From positions 1 to 64,000 of the forward strand of contig NZ_JAHLOD010000002.1 in NCBI RefSeq assembly GCF_018917145.1: a stretch of 64,000 nucleotides of DNA, written 5' to 3'. Below, piece after piece: positions 44,041 through 53,199 of this stretch. This stretch comes from Clostridium bornimense (GTDB lineage Bacteria > Bacillota > Clostridia > Clostridiales > Clostridiaceae). Position numbers and translations under genes: made by a program. The notes beneath the pieces were generated by a model that had not been told where the DNA came from, searched no databases, and worked only from the letters and a program-made list of their open reading frames with translations. Within the stretch, counting starts at the first letter, position 1. Each line of letters starts with the position of its first letter.

Positions 44041-44637
44041 CTACTGAAGACAAAATAAAATAATAGCCTGTTGCACTTGAAGTAAATATTTTTTAAATTC
44101 ATACCCTACAAAATACTCACTATTTATAACATCATCAGATACTTCTTCCCCTCTATAAAATGGTGGACATGGATTTAAAATAGCATCTTTATTTGCCTTG
44201 TTCATTACAGATCTAGTGACTTTATAATTTTTAAAATCACCTAAATAATCTTTTCTTATTGAATCTGTTAATATAATGTCTTTTCCTACTATAGCCTCAT
44301 CTATATTATGATAAACATTTATTCCTTCTATCTCATATCCTCTAGGGCAACATTGCTCTAAAGATATACCAAAAACCTTTTGTGCTTCCTTCCATGCTAA
44401 TCCTATATTCCCCCTGTGTCCTACAAATAAATATTTATCATTCAAATAATCTTTTCTTATTTTCGATAAAGAATATATATCTGTTAATATCTCACAAGGA
44501 TGATTAACGTCACTCATAGCATTGATTATTGGAGCCTTTGAATATTTAGCTAATTCTTCTTTCATTTCATCAGCAATATTAAAAATTTTTTCTATATCGT
44601 CTTTTGAATAATCCGTTAACCTAATTAAATTTTTCAT
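44041..44637 (-). pseudogene. Ornithine/aspartate carbamoyltransferase-like gene with internal deletion
   Basis: The frame is open for 198 residues, against ~270-310 for the family. The N-terminal helix (MKNLIRLTDYSKDDIEKIF) joins directly to SKAPIINAMSDVNHPCEILTD. The ~75 residues between, with the STRTR-type carbamoyl-phosphate motif, are gone. The rest (NPCPPFYRGEEVSDDV, YEFKKYLLQVQQAI) is well kept. The product should lack carbamoyl-phosphate binding. It overlaps the GrpB gene by 4 bases at the end of an operon. Confidence 0.75.
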
Positions 44638-45224
44638 ACCTTCTCTCCTTTATATTTATCACCAAATTCCTCTCTTGCCGCTTTTGTATATTTCATAATA
44701 AATTCAGTTTTAGCTTCCGTATATCCATCTCTATTATGTTCATATTTATCTTTTAAAAACATCTTTAACCTTCCATACTCATCAGCTACTTCTTTGTTTA
44801 ATCTTAAATAATCTCTAAAATATAACTCGTTCCAGTCATTAAAATATCTAAGATGAAGGTGAAAAACTTTTTCTGCAAATCCATACTTAGTATATCCTTT
44901 ATTAAATACCATTGTTGGTTCTGGATCATTACTAAACGACATTAGTATCCATCCACTATTTGATAATTTCTCCTTTAACGCCTCTACTTCACAATCATTA
45001 TTAACTTCTAATAAAATATCTACTGTTGGCTTAGCAATTAATCCCTTAACTGACGTACTTCCAATATGATTAATTCTCGCAATATTATTTTTACCTACAA
45101 TATGAACTAAACATTCTTTCTCTTCTAAATACCAGCTACTATACTCTGGATTATGTTCTTTCAATATTATCGGAAATAACTGCCACAACTCCTCTAAAGA
45201 CATTTCTGATAACTCTTTAGCCAA
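44634..45224 (-). CDS. GrpB-family protein (UPF0157, nucleotidyltransferase fold)
   Basis: The 196-residue protein carries the GrpB signature HIGSTSVKGLIAKPTVDILLEV, a minimal nucleotidyltransferase-type active site, then HLHLRYFNDWNELYFRDYLR. The biochemical role is not established. It lies in a tight operon: DUF402, phosphatidyltransferase, broken GNAT, GrpB, OTCase-like. Confidence 0.88.
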   Translation of the reverse strand: MAKELSEMSLEELWQLFPIILKEHNPEYSSWYLEEKECLVHIVGKNNIARINHIGSTSVKGLIAKPTVDILLEVNNDCEVEALKEKLSNSGWILMSFSNDPEPTMVFNKGYTKYGFAEKVFHLHLRYFNDWNELYFRDYLRLNKEVADEYGRLKMFLKDKYEHNRDGYTEAKTEFIMKYTKAAREEFGDKYKGEKV

Positions 45225-45242
45225 CTTTCATCCCCCCAAAAA

Positions 45243-45664
45243 TCACTTACTAATTATTTGTATCATCCCAGGTCCTTGATGATCATTAGGTCTTTCAATA
45301 AATCCAAACTTCTTATAAAATTCTTCTTTTCCCTTTGCTGCCATTAATCCTATCGTAGTTTTTGTATCTGATAAGCTATTATTATATATGTAATCCATTA
45401 ACTTTTTACAATAATTCTTCCTATACCTTTACCTTGATATTCTGGTATAACAACCATATCTTGTAAGTACCAATAGATTGCACCATCTCCAACTATACGC
45501 CCCATTCCAACTAACTTATTGCCATCTATAGCAACAACATCATACAAATCATTTTTTAATGATTTTTCAATCTGAAGTTTTGAATTATTAATTTTGAAAG
45601 CTGTTTTCTTTATCTCTATATAACTATCTACAGTTAATTTATTCTCATATATTTCTATATTCAT
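45243..45664 (-). pseudogene. GNAT acetyltransferase with a one-base frameshift
   Basis: The first frame (ATG 45664, GAGGT upstream) gives the N-terminus and acetyl-CoA motif VIPEYQGKGIGRIIVKS and stops at 45398. Restoring one A in the A5 run at 45403-45407 lets it read on through KLMDYIYN, TTIGLMAAKGKEEFYKKFGF and QGPGMIQIISK to a TGA at 45243-45245. That is a complete GNAT C-terminus. It may be a true mutation or a sequencing error. Confidence 0.85.
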
Positions 45665-45678
45665 TTTAGTGAACCTCA

Positions 45679-46209
45679 CTATTTAAAAAATATTCCCCTA
45701 ATATCCCTATCTAGATCCTTTTTAGTACTATGTATTACTATTTCTTCAATACTAGCTAATGTTGTAATAATGCATACTAATGACATAACTATCAAAGAGC
45801 TTGTACACTTTAAAAATATAATAGCCAAAAATAATGCTAGTCCTGTTAATTTATTGCTATAGGTATGTAAAATAACAAATTTATGATATTTATAAAAAGC
45901 TATAATTATCCCAATAATTCGAATAATAAGTATTAATATTATCCAACTAATAATTCTAATGGGAAATCTTATTGTAGGTAAAAGTACTACACTAAGCATA
46001 GCTACCATGGTAATATCTGATAACGTGTCTAAAATTGATCCTATCTTACTTGTAGTATTGGTATTTCTAGCAATGTAGCCATCTAAAATATAACTGATTC
46101 CACATAATACATAAATAATACAAAATGTAATACTATATGGTTTAATAAACACAAATGTTATTGATAAAAAAATTCTTATAATTGTTATTATGTTAGGAAT
46201 ATTTTTCAT
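45679..46209 (-). CDS. CDP-alcohol phosphatidyltransferase family membrane enzyme
   Basis: The 176-residue protein has about five to six membrane helices. The motif DGX2ARX8GX3DX3D is exact in DGYIARNTNTTSKIGSILDT-LSD. Such enzymes join CDP-diacylglycerol (or similar) to an alcohol in lipid synthesis. The acceptor is unknown; it resembles PgsA-like proteins. It overlaps the DUF402 gene by 4 bases and sits directly ahead of the broken GNAT gene. Confidence 0.9.
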   Translation of the reverse strand: MKNIPNIITIIRIFLSITFVFIKPYSITFCIIYVLCGISYILDGYIARNTNTTSKIGSILDTLSDITMVAMLSVVLLPTIRFPIRIISWIILILIIRIIGIIIAFYKYHKFVILHTYSNKLTGLALFLAIIFLKCTSSLIVMSLVCIITTLASIEEIVIHSTKKDLDRDIRGIFFK

Positions 46210-46745
46210 AGAATACTCCTTACTTCCTTAAAGCACTTTTTGGTTAGCTCCTCTATTTTCTTCACATCACTTAAGAAATTAGATTTTAAGCTGTTGCTAG
46301 TTTCAATTGCTAAATCAAATAGTTCTTTAGAAATATCATTTTTCTTCAAAGCTAGTTCTAATTCATCCATATCATCTACTATGATATTTCCATCTGGATA
46401 AACTATTAAATCTAAATATAAATCCTCATAAGAAATAACCCCATCTTTATCTAATGCTGAAGAAGCTATAATATCTATGTACCATACTACTACTTCATCA
46501 TTTTTATTTAACATTGCTGTTATTAGATAATGTTCTTTTTCTGGCATTATTAAAACCCACTTCATATCTTTATCACATACAACTACATCTTTTCCTCTAT
46601 ACTTCCAAACTTGTGGTGTTGTAACTTCATCTATAAATAATCCTGCTACTACACCTGTAAAATATTTCTTATCTACTCTAATTTGAGTAAATCTTTTTGA
46701 GGTTATACAACGCCATTCCTCACAAGTTAATCTACTTTTTTTCAC
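46206..46745 (-). CDS. DUF402-family protein
   Basis: The 179-residue protein has the DUF402/FomD-like core. It runs WKYRGKDVVVCDKDMKWVLIMP, then VVVWYIDIIAS, then SYEDLYLDLIVYPDGNIIVDDMDELELALKK. Related proteins are nucleoside di/triphosphate phosphatases with metal-binding Asp and Glu residues. It is the first gene of the operon, and no promoter of consensus form was identified. Confidence 0.85.
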   Translation of the reverse strand: MKKSRLTCEEWRCITSKRFTQIRVDKKYFTGVVAGLFIDEVTTPQVWKYRGKDVVVCDKDMKWVLIMPEKEHYLITAMLNKNDEVVVWYIDIIASSALDKDGVISYEDLYLDLIVYPDGNIIVDDMDELELALKKNDISKELFDLAIETSNSLKSNFLSDVKKIEELTKKCFKEVRSIL

Positions 46746-46799
46746 TCACACCCCTCCATGCATTTTTTTCCATTTCTATGTATTTATTATACATCAAAA

Positions 46800-46825
46800 A
46801 AAGATAGACATTAGTGTCTATCTTT
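46800..46825 (-). terminator. Terminator of the truncated ATPase gene
   Basis: AAAGATAGACA and TGTCTATCTTT form a perfect 11-bp stem with a 4-base loop. A T-run follows on the minus strand. It overlaps the stop codon of the C-terminal remnant. Confidence 0.9.
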
Positions 46826-48154
46826 ATACTACAACTTGAAATATCTCTCTATTTTCTATATTTAACTTTTCACTAGTAAATTTTTTATTTTTGTTAAAAT
46901 TAAAAATCAATAAATATCCCTTTTCCAATCCTTCTATATCTAGATAATTTGATAGTTGCTTTAATCCTTTTTGGTGTGCAATATCACCATGTCTAATCCA
47001 TTATCATCGGTTATAAAATTATCTTTAAAATTATAGTTTGTCATAACATTACTATCAGTTTTTGATATCAAATAATTATATATTCTTTCTCTTATAATTT
47101 TATTAGAAACAATGGTATTATTATTTTTATCTTTTGTTAAATACCCAAACATAACTCCTAAATTTATTACAGGATTATCTATATTAAAAATACATGGTAT
47201 ATTTAGAACAAGTAAGTTGTACATATATTGATATAGTTCCTTATTATTTTCCATGTTCTTTATTAAATCATCAAATAAAGTGTTGTTTTCTTCTAATAAT
47301 ATTTTTATTGATCTTTGAATATCTTCTTTTGTCCAAGCTTCATCTCTATTAGGAATTATTTTTTCATCTATAATTTCACAGATTCTACTTACTAAAAAGG
47401 GATATCCACTAGTAAATTTATATATCTCTTTGCTTAAAAGATTTATATCCAGTTTTAAATTATTTTCATCTTCATATTCTTGTAACATAGTAGATATTTC
47501 ATCTTTACTAAAACTCATGTCTATATCAAAATTTACTGCTATATTCCAAGGAGAATTATATCTAATACCTATATCATCTCTAAACTTTAATTTTAAATTT
47601 TTAACATCATGAACTCCCGCTAAAATTACAGATTTAAAAGTTGTCTTCTCTTGTACTGTCCTAGATAAATATAAAGATCTTAATACACCTAAGAAGCTTA
47701 AAAAAAGTTTATTATCTGCGGCTTTATCTACTTCATCAATAATAAGAATAATCTCTTTATCTCTAGTTAAGTTATCAATAACCTCTGCCAACTTAGAAAA
47801 TGTCTCTACCTCTTGTAAGGTTATACTTAATTCCTTAGACATTACTTCTATTAAAGTATTACAAAATCTTTTTTCACTCTGAAAGTCTAAATCTATTAAT
47901 TGAAAGTCTAATTTTATTACATCATATCTAGTTTTCAATATTTTCTCTAGTTCATTAAGAGTAGTAGTTTTCCCAAATTGTCTTGGCCTATTTATAACAA
48001 AATATTTATCTTTTTGAATTAGTCTTATAATTTTTTTTAATTTATTATCTATATTAACCATATAATGCTTATCTCTACTACATACGCCAGTAGTATTAAA
48101 AGCTTTTCCTCTTAACTCATTATTTTCAAAGAAATCAATATACTGATCCAACAT
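46824..48154 (-). pseudogene. AAA ATPase (PD-(D/E)XK-associated type) with deleted middle of the nuclease domain
   Basis: The N-terminal ~397 codons (ATG 48154 after GGGTGG) encode an ATPase with Walker A NRPRQFGKTTTLNEL and Walker B IILIIDEVDKA. The frame stops at 46961. In another frame, codons ending at the TAA 46824-46826 read KGLKQLSNYLDIEGLEKGYLLIFNFN, the usual end of this ATPase-nuclease family. The ~90-residue nuclease core between them is missing. The ATPase half might still be made. Confidence 0.75.
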
Positions 48155-48247
48155 ATTCACCACCCAATTACTAATTGTGAACAACATTCTCTAAAATAAT
48201 ACTTTAATTATAGCATAGGCAGTATATAATTTCTTTACTTTGTTAAC

Positions 48248-48979
48248 CTACTTATTGCAATAAACTTCTATAGCCTTTGACATAAATTCAGCAGTACCTT
48301 CACCACTTTTATCTATATTTTCTTTAAATCTTTCATCATTAACATACATTATTCCAAGAGAAGCTAAAATCTCTTTAGTACAATTATAATAGTTTTTAGT
48401 AATATGATTTTGCCATCTCTTAACTAATTCTTGAACTTCTTCACTTTCTGGAGCTTTACCCTTATTATCAGCAAAAGCTTTAAAAATCTCATTAGCTTCA
48501 GAATTTATACCATTCCATTTATCCTTATCATAGTTTTTAGTCTTTACTTCATATTCCTTATAAGCATCAGTTTTGCCATAACGTTCTTTAACTTCCTTAG
48601 CATACTTCTTTTTAGTAGCTTCAATTTCTGTCATATCAAATTCTTTAAAACTCATATCGTTCTCTCCCTTTATTGTGTTATCTACGAGATTAATTAAATT
48701 ATCAAGACGTTGTCTCTTCTTAATTAACAACTTCTTATGCTTTTCTAGGGCATCAATCCTATCAAATTTAGGATTAGAAATAATCTCTTTTATTTCGCTG
48801 AGAGGAAAATTCATTTCTCTAAATAATAATATTTGCTGTAACGTTTCAAGATTTTTTTCATCATAAATACGATATCCTGCATCAGTAATCTTACTAGGCT
48901 TTAATAAACCAATCTCATCATAATAATGCAATGTTCGTACTGTTATCCCTGTAAGCTTAGCAACATCATTAATCTTCAA
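48248..48979 (-). CDS. MerR-family regulator with TipAS domain (TipAL-like)
   Basis: The 243-residue protein has a MerR DNA-binding domain (INDVAKLTGITVRTLHYYDEIGLLKPS, 2-28), a coiled coil to ~105, and a TipAS-type ligand domain (EKWNG-type helices, IYMVNDERF-like segment, C-terminal FMSKAIEVYC). Relatives sense thiopeptide-like antibiotics and activate their own promoters. The start is TTG behind GGGGTGG. The promoter at 49027-49057 has the 19-base MerR spacing, which suggests autoregulation. Confidence 0.92.
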   Translation of the reverse strand: MKINDVAKLTGITVRTLHYYDEIGLLKPSKITDAGYRIYDEKNLETLQQILLFREMNFPLSEIKEIISNPKFDRIDALEKHKKLLIKKRQRLDNLINLVDNTIKGENDMSFKEFDMTEIEATKKKYAKEVKERYGKTDAYKEYEVKTKNYDKDKWNGINSEANEIFKAFADNKGKAPESEEVQELVKRWQNHITKNYYNCTKEILASLGIMYVNDERFKENIDKSGEGTAEFMSKAIEVYCNK

Positions 48980-49026
48980 TTTACCACCCCTCTTCTCATA
49001 ATGTATTTCCCTCAGTACAATTATTA

Positions 49027-49057
49027 AGATACACTATGACGCAACGTGAGAGTCAAT
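49027..49057 (-). promoter_or_regulatory. MerR-type promoter/operator with 19-base spacer
   Basis: On the minus strand TTGACT (49052-49057), 19 bases, then TATCTT (49027-49032). The spacer reads CTCACGTTGCGTCATAGTG, close to the operators of TipA-like regulators. Confidence 0.8.
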
Positions 49058-49074
49058 ATAGTTTTTTTAATTTT

Positions 49075-49698
49075 TTATAACAAAATATTCACTATATCAC
49101 TTAATTTATCAACATCATAATCAGCCTTATACTTCTCTGACTTTGGCTTCTGTACTGCTCCAAGACCTTGTTTTATCCATATTGTTTTCATTCCTACTCT
49201 TTTAGCAGGATATATATCATTATCTAGTCTATCACCTATCATTATTGCCTCATTAGCCATAATTTTCACCTTATCAAGTGCTAATTTAAAAATTCTTAAA
49301 TCAGGCTTTGAAACACCTTCTTCTTCTGATGAAATAATTAAATCTATATATTCTAGTAATCCATAAGATTTAAGCCTTTCTTCTGTTCCTCTTGATTGAT
49401 TAGCAATAATCCCGATTTTATAAATTCTATGTAATTTAGATAAAATAAATTCAGCATCTTCATAAGGTCTTTCTAGTGAATGATCATAAGATGCTGAATT
49501 AAGTATATTCAATTTTTTAATTGCTGTAGGATATGGTTGCTTGTAATCCTTTGATGCTTCTATCATGGCATTATAGATATCATCATAAGAAAATCCTTTA
49601 TTTAATCTTACTGTTTCTTCTACACGTTTTTTATGTACTTCATCTTCATTTACAAGAGTATATCCTACATCAAAAAATAACCACTTTATATTTTTCAT
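49075..49698 (-). CDS. HAD-superfamily hydrolase
   Basis: The 207-residue protein has motif I FFDVGYTLVNE, motif II IIANQSRG, motif III lysine in GVSKPDLRIF and motif IV MIGDRLDNDI. It is a REG-2/phosphoglycolate-phosphatase-like HAD of unknown substrate. It starts 5 bases after the DJ-1 gene behind GAGGAG. The genes at 49075-50789 form a likely three-gene unit (Nudix, DJ-1, HAD). Confidence 0.88.
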   Translation of the reverse strand: MKNIKWLFFDVGYTLVNEDEVHKKRVEETVRLNKGFSYDDIYNAMIEASKDYKQPYPTAIKKLNILNSASYDHSLERPYEDAEFILSKLHRIYKIGIIANQSRGTEERLKSYGLLEYIDLIISSEEEGVSKPDLRIFKLALDKVKIMANEAIMIGDRLDNDIYPAKRVGMKTIWIKQGLGAVQKPKSEKYKADYDVDKLSDIVNILL

Positions 49699-49703
49699 AG
49701 CTT

Positions 49704-50294
49704 CTACTCCTCTTTATAAAATAAATCTTCTTCCTTATTTCTATTCCATATATACTCTATATTTTTTGCAATGTTATAAGCTTCAACAGTTCCATATAAA
49801 TCTTCAATAAATCCTAATGTCATATCCATTCCTGCTGAAACACCCGATGAGGTATAATACTTGCCATCAACAACCCATCTAGCTTTCTCTACCCAAATTG
49901 TCTTATCTGATGTTGTCTTTACCCACTTAAATGCTAACTTATTAGATGTCGCTCTTCTCCCATCTAATAATCCTGCTTTTGCAAATAATGCAGAGCCTGT
50001 ACAAATAGACAAACAGTATTCTGATTCAATAGCTATAGATTTTAACGTATTTAAAAACTTATCATCATTTACTAATTCTCTAGTCCCTTGTCCACCTGGA
50101 ACTACTAAAACACCTTTTTTATTAGCACTTTTTATAGACTCTGTATAAACTTTTGTTCCTTGAGCACTAGTGACAATTCCACCATTAAGAGAATAATAAA
50201 ACAACTGATGATTTTTATTTCTAGCTAATATTTCAATAGGACCAAATATATCTAAAGTCTCAAATTTATCAAAAAGAAAAATGTTAATATTCAT
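49704..50294 (-). CDS. DJ-1/PfpI-family protein
   Basis: The 196-residue protein of the class I glutamine amidotransferase fold has its nucleophile elbow in SICTGSALFAKAGLLDGRRATSNK and GVSAGMDMTLGFI. This subgroup resembles isonitrile hydratase and AraC-regulator N-domains. It may act as a glyoxalase-like or hydratase enzyme; this is uncertain. It is 9 bases from the Nudix gene and preceded by AGGAGG. Confidence 0.88.
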   Translation of the reverse strand: MNINIFLFDKFETLDIFGPIEILARNKNHQLFYYSLNGGIVTSAQGTKVYTESIKSANKKGVLVVPGGQGTRELVNDDKFLNTLKSIAIESEYCLSICTGSALFAKAGLLDGRRATSNKLAFKWVKTTSDKTIWVEKARWVVDGKYYTSSGVSAGMDMTLGFIEDLYGTVEAYNIAKNIEYIWNRNKEEDLFYKEE

Positions 50295-50303
50295 ATCTCC
50301 CTC

Positions 50304-50789
50304 CTAAAAATATGTAACAATATGCTCTACACTGTCTTTAATATTTAATAGCTTTTCTCTAAAAAATGTTGGATATGCTGTATATCGATCTAATTTATCT
50401 ATTGGTAACCAATGCATATGTTCACGAACTCCCTGAGTATAACTATTACTATTTAGTTTTTGTGTACCTCTTGGTTTCATAATATAATAAAATGCAACTT
50501 CATGACACTTAAGTCCATCTAATGTATCTGTTCCATTAAAAAAATTTTCATGTATGAAAGCTAATCTATCTATTTCATACTCTACGCCTGTCTCCTCTAA
50601 AACTTCTCTCTTTACAGCATCTTCAGCAGTTTCTCCTAGATGAACCCCTCCACCGATAGAATAATAATAATCGTCTAGTTCATTTTTTGCAAAAAGAACA
50701 CATCCATCTTCAATAATAATTGCTGCTGCCCTATATCGAAACCATTTTCCATCCTCTGTGAAAGAACAATCAATATCTTTATTTTTCAT
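50304..50789 (-). CDS. Nudix hydrolase
   Basis: The 161-residue protein carries a complete Nudix box, GGVHLGETAEDAVKREVLEE followed by TGV. It hydrolyses a nucleoside diphosphate linked to some other group. AVLFAKNELDDYYYSIGGG-type strands precede the box. Its start follows AGAGGT. The substrate is unknown. Confidence 0.92.
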   Translation of the reverse strand: MKNKDIDCSFTEDGKWFRYRAAAIIIEDGCVLFAKNELDDYYYSIGGGVHLGETAEDAVKREVLEETGVEYEIDRLAFIHENFFNGTDTLDGLKCHEVAFYYIMKPRGTQKLNSNSYTQGVREHMHWLPIDKLDRYTAYPTFFREKLLNIKDSVEHIVTYF

Positions 50790-50810
50790 TTCATTACCTC
50801 TGATAATTTA

Positions 50811-51353
50811 TTATTCTCTAATATAATCTATTAGTGGTTTTATTGAATTTTTATCTGTAAAATCTACTTTTTTACCATAAGTCTCTAACATTTCTCTGTC
50901 TTCTTCTTTTAAATCTTCAGGATTCTTTTTTGATACAGCTTTTTTTAACATTCCCATCATCAATTTATGAACAATATTAAGCTTCGAATAATCCATACCA
51001 CCACGCAAGTGAAAAAACTTTACCTTTTCCTTCATTTCTTTTGTAAACACCTTATCTATACTATTATGAATTCCTTTAATATTTTCCTCATCCTTTGGAT
51101 CTGCTAACCCACATGTAAATATTATTAACTTTTTATCTTGAAGTTGATTAAAATTATCTGTAATCAAAGAAACACTATTAATTCCACCGGCATATAACCC
51201 GCCACCATAAATTATTGTGTTATATTCACTTAAGCTATCAATCTTTATTGATTTATTTTCAATGATATCCGAACCTAACTCTTCTGCAATCCATTCTGCA
51301 TATTTTTTTGTTGAACCATATTTTGATTTATATACTACAACTGTATTATTCAT
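50811..51353 (-). CDS. Flavodoxin-domain protein
   Basis: The ~180-residue protein binds FMN through YKSKYGSTKKYAEWIA (phosphate loop) and the YGGGLYAGGI and TCGLADPKDE loops. It resembles HemG-like protoporphyrinogen oxidases and clostridial flavodoxin reductants. The GAGGTG 6 bases before ATG 51353 sets the start. It is a likely single-electron carrier in the cytoplasm. Confidence 0.88.
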   Translation of the reverse strand: MNNTVVVYKSKYGSTKKYAEWIAEELGSDIIENKSIKIDSLSEYNTIIYGGGLYAGGINSVSLITDNFNQLQDKKLIIFTCGLADPKDEENIKGIHNSIDKVFTKEMKEKVKFFHLRGGMDYSKLNIVHKLMMGMLKKAVSKKNPEDLKEEDREMLETYGKKVDFTDKNSIKPLIDYIRE

Positions 51354-51418
51354 TATCATCACCTCTTACAAATATTATAGTATATATTTACCATTCTTAA
51401 TATATTCCTCAAAAAAAT

Positions 51419-51455
51419 AACTACTGAGAGTAATGTAATCTTACTCTCAGTAGTT
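51419..51455. terminator. Bidirectional-looking terminator of the transporter operon
   Basis: AACTACTGAGAGTAA and TTACTCTCAGTAGTT form a perfect 15-bp stem with a short loop. On the minus strand ATTTTTTTG follows. It closes the metP-metS-like unit. Confidence 0.92.
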
Positions 51456-51472
51456 TTATAAAATAGTATTAT

Positions 51473-51574
51473 TTATTTTTTATCACATTTGATTGCTATC
51501 ATTATAGTAGTTATTAATCCACCATATAAAACAATAGATCCTAATGATAAAAATGTAATTGCTATCGGTGTCAT
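51473..51574 (-). CDS. MetS-like small subunit of the NSS transporter (33 aa)
   Basis: An ATG two codons after the end of the NSS transporter, with GTGAGG upstream, opens a 33-codon frame. It encodes one hydrophobic helix (IAITFLSLGSIVLYGGLITT) and a short charged tail ending CDKK. MetS-type small subunits have this size, position and GGL motif. It should insert beside the 12-helix partner. Confidence 0.8.
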   Translation of the reverse strand: MTPIAITFLSLGSIVLYGGLITTIMIAIKCDKK

Positions 51575-51577
51575 ATT

Positions 51578-53080
51578 TTATGCCTCACTTTCATCATTTT
51601 CTATATGTTTGTTTTTCCATGGTGTTCTACTTATTAATAAAGAACCTATTATACCAATTCCTATTATAGCCCATCCATATACAAATAATGCTGCTAGTGA
51701 ATAGCCTTCATATGGATTTCTGATTTCATTAATAATGCTGCTAACTAACATAAATGCTAATACTACTGGTGTTATATATTTAATAGTTATATCCCACCAT
51801 TTTCCTATTCTAAAATAAGAAACTGAATTTGTATGATTACGTATAGCGGCAGGCTTTATTATCCATCCTATTACAAAGGCTTCTAATAATCCAACTACAA
51901 CTATTCCGTAATTGTTTATAAAGTTATCAATAATATCTAACAGATATAATCCTGCATTTGTAGCAAATGCTATACTTGCAACAAAACCTAAAATACAAAT
52001 CCAAGTAACTACCTTTTTACGGTTCCATCCTGTCTTATCTATAATTGGAGCTGTTACAGCTTCTACTAATGATACTGATGATGTTAATCCTGCGAATATT
52101 AAACACATAAAGAATAATACCCCTAAGATATTTCCCCATACTCCCATAATACTAAATACTTTTGGGAATACGATGAAAGCTAATCCTATACCGCCTGAAA
52201 CAACTTCTTCTATTGGTACTCCTTGACTTGTTGCCATAAATCCTAAGATTGAGAATACTCCTATAGCGCATAAAAATTCAAATCCACAATTTGCAAACCC
52301 AGTCATAAATGCACTATTGTTTATATCTGATTTCTTAGGTAAATAACTTGAATAAGTCATCATTATACCCATACCAACACTTAAAGAGAAAAATACTTGG
52401 CCATATGCAGCTATCCAAACGCTAGGATCTTTTACCTTGCTCCAATCAGGTGTAAATAATTTATTTAACCCTAATGTTGATCCATTTAAAGTAACACCCT
52501 TTACAACTATTATTATCATAATAAGTATTAATAAAGGTAATAATACTTTGTTTAATTTTTCAATACCACCTTTTACTCCTCTATAGCAAATAAACCAGTT
52601 AACTGCCCATAACGCTGCTATACCTATAAGTACTGGCCATATAATAGCAGTAAATTCAAATGGTGATGATGATAATCTTAAAAAGTCATTATAAAAATAA
52701 TTATTAGGATCAGCACCCCAACCTTTAGTAAAGCTTAATGTTAAATACTTTATTGCCCAACTTAAAATCATAGAATAATATGCTAATATAAAAAATGCAT
52801 TAATAGTTGGCCACCATCCAAGCCATTCCCATTTTCTATTTCCTCTTGCCAAAGCTAATGGAGTTGACGCTCTATATTTATGCCCCATACCATATTCTAA
52901 TATTAATATTGGTATAGCAGCTGTTAAAATTGCTATGAAATATGGAACTAAAAATGCTCCTCCTCCATTATTATAAACTAAATAAGGGAATCTCCATATA
53001 TTACCTAAACCTACCGCTGAACCAACAGCTGCAAGTATAAAGCCCATTTTACTTCCCCACTGCTCTCTTTCGTTTTCCAT
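51578..53080 (-). CDS. NSS-family sodium-dependent amino acid transporter (MetP-like)
   Basis: The 500-residue protein has ~12 helices. GSAVGLGNIWRFPYLVYNNGGGAFLVPY (16-43) is the helix-1 sodium and substrate site, GVKGGIEKLNKVLLPLL and SLSVGMGIMMTYSSY are further signatures. It imports a neutral amino acid with sodium; the attached small subunit points to the MetP methionine/alanine type. The start follows GGATAG. Confidence 0.92.
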   Translation of the reverse strand: MENEREQWGSKMGFILAAVGSAVGLGNIWRFPYLVYNNGGGAFLVPYFIAILTAAIPILILEYGMGHKYRASTPLALARGNRKWEWLGWWPTINAFFILAYYSMILSWAIKYLTLSFTKGWGADPNNYFYNDFLRLSSSPFEFTAIIWPVLIGIAALWAVNWFICYRGVKGGIEKLNKVLLPLLILIMIIIVVKGVTLNGSTLGLNKLFTPDWSKVKDPSVWIAAYGQVFFSLSVGMGIMMTYSSYLPKKSDINNSAFMTGFANCGFEFLCAIGVFSILGFMATSQGVPIEEVVSGGIGLAFIVFPKVFSIMGVWGNILGVLFFMCLIFAGLTSSVSLVEAVTAPIIDKTGWNRKKVVTWICILGFVASIAFATNAGLYLLDIIDNFINNYGIVVVGLLEAFVIGWIIKPAAIRNHTNSVSYFRIGKWWDITIKYITPVVLAFMLVSSIINEIRNPYEGYSLAALFVYGWAIIGIGIIGSLLISRTPWKNKHIENDESEA

Positions 53081-53199
53081 CGTATCTTTTCTATCCTTTC
53101 TTCTTTTGCTTGATTATAATTAATATATATCATTCCTTGTAATAATTCAACATTTTTCTACAATACACTCTCTATTTATGTAAAACCTTGTAAATTTTA

